Of a stretch of DNA of 64,000 bases, positions 63,182-64,000 are shown one piece after another. The stretch is from positions 4,270,234 through 4,334,233 of the forward strand of contig NC_022600.1 of NCBI RefSeq assembly GCF_000484535.1. The letters run 5' to 3'. The number at the start of each line of letters is the position of its first letter. The first letter of the stretch is position 1. Below the pieces are notes generated by a model. The model made no database searches, was not told the DNA's origin, and saw only the letters and a program-made list of their open reading frames with translations. A program made the translations under genes and the position numbers. The stretch comes from Gloeobacter kilaueensis JS1 (GTDB lineage Bacteria; Cyanobacteriota; Cyanobacteriia; Gloeobacterales; Gloeobacteraceae).

Positions 63182-64000
63182 ATGCTCGCCGACCTCAAGC
63201 CGACTTCGACCGTAGAAAGCTTCTGGCAGTGGCGCGCTCACCGCATCTGCTACTGGCAGGCGGGACCGGGGGATACTGACGAGGCTCCGGTGGTTCTGCT
63301 GCACGGCTTCGGGGGCTGCGTCGGGCACTGGCGCAAGAATATTGGCGAGCTGGCTACAGGGCGGCGGGTCTACGCCCTCGACTGGCTGGGCTTTGGCGCT
63401 TCTGACAAGCCGGATGTGCGCTACAGCATCGATCTGTGGCAGGAACAGTTGATCGATTTTTGCGAGCAGGTGGTGGGCACACCGGCGGTCCTGGTCGGCA
63501 ATTCGATCGGGGCGCTGGTGGCCCTCAGCACAACCGCCCATCGGCCCGAGCGCGTCGCGGCGACGGCCCTGCTCAACTGCGCCGGTGGGCTTACCCACCG
63601 CCCTGAAGAACTGCCGTTGCTGGTGCGGCCCATCATGGGAGCGATGCAGGTGGTGCTGCGCATTCCTGGCCTGGCGGAACGTTTCTTTGACTACGCCCGC
63701 TCAAAGCACAACATCCGCAACACGCTCCGCCAGGTCTACGGCAACGGCGAGGCGGTGAGCGACGAACTGGTGGAGATGCTCTACCGGCCCTCCACCGATC
63801 CCGGAGCGGCAAAGGTCTTTGTCTCGGTACTCACCGCCGAGGCCGGTCCCACCCCCGAGGAACTGCTGCCGCTGGTGCGCACGCCGCTCCTCATTCTCTG
63901 GGGCGAAAAAGACCCCTGGACGCCCATCGCCCGTGGCCGCACCTTCAGCGACTACGCTCCCCAGGCGCGCTTTGTCGCCCTGCCGGGGCTGGGCCACTGC
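63182..64000 (+). CDS. alpha/beta hydrolase, 3' end outside window
   Basis: The frame is open from ATG 63182 to the window end (273 codons). Motifs: VVLLHGFGGCVGHWRKN, the GNSIGALVAL nucleophile elbow, WGEKDPWTPI with the acid residue and GLGHC at the end, just before the catalytic-His region. It resembles the cyanobacterial pheophytinase/chlorophyllase-like group, but a general esterase is possible. It is divergent from the TPR gene. Confidence 0.88.
   Translation, partial: MLADLKPTSTVESFWQWRAHRICYWQAGPGDTDEAPVVLLHGFGGCVGHWRKNIGELATGRRVYALDWLGFGASDKPDVRYSIDLWQEQLIDFCEQVVGTPAVLVGNSIGALVALSTTAHRPERVAATALLNCAGGLTHRPEELPLLVRPIMGAMQVVLRIPGLAERFFDYARSKHNIRNTLRQVYGNGEAVSDELVEMLYRPSTDPGAAKVFVSVLTAEAGPTPEELLPLVRTPLLILWGEKDPWTPIARGRTFSDYAPQARFVALPGLGHC

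Overview
The window looks like chromosome from a cyanobacterium. Several cyanobacterial gene families are present: a BciB-type divinyl-chlorophyllide reductase, NdhD, DUF1816, DUF2808, a lipid-A-disaccharide-synthase-like protein, a split sucrose-phosphate synthase/phosphatase pair, a full minCDE set and several Uma2-family genes. The high-GC, tightly packed core genes suggest a Gloeobacter-like species; this is inference and no species can be named from sequence reading alone.

Bases 1 to about 10500 form a defence and accessory island. They hold the 3' end of a Csm6-type CARF-HEPN RNase (1-1002, plus strand), a 43-repeat CRISPR array (1171-4698) with a decayed tail repeat at 1051-1086, a leader (4699-4893), and then on the minus strand cas2, cas1, a small Csx18-like membrane protein and a second, complete Csm6. 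The Csm6 proteins point to a type III system whose Cas10 effector is not in the window. The array is read on the minus strand: the decayed repeats are at the low-coordinate end, cas1-cas2 are at the high-coordinate end, and the minus-strand repeat ends in GGAAAC. Beyond this lie a ParE-like toxin with a beheaded antitoxin, a beheaded Uma2 nuclease, an RHH-HNH gene pair and an intact Uma2 gene.

Bases 10500-54950 are mostly core genes: mnmA, a double-domain radical SAM protein, PPK2, phosphoglucomutase with a histidine phosphatase, minCDE, rsmA, an S41 protease, Uma2 and Rpn-like nucleases, rbgA, cysQ, a flippase with a glycosyltransferase, an amidohydrolase, ileS, bciB, an M20 hydrolase, an LpxB-like/MFS/NTF2-like/ndhD run, two oxidoreductases with an AraC regulator, an ArsR-SRPBCC pair, a ring-cleaving dioxygenase, GST, a TrmJ-like methyltransferase, SLH and DUF2808 envelope proteins, and the sucrose pair.

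Bases 54999-64000 contain a compact DUF4326-DUF488-dual-OB cassette that is a candidate poorly described system, a secreted or anchored NUC1-type nuclease, a second RHH/ParE pair whose toxin has an abnormal N-terminus, a histone-deacetylase-like hydrolase, a single-chain double retropepsin, a repetitive secreted protein, a TPR protein and the start of an alpha/beta hydrolase cut by the window end. No rRNA or tRNA gene was recognised.
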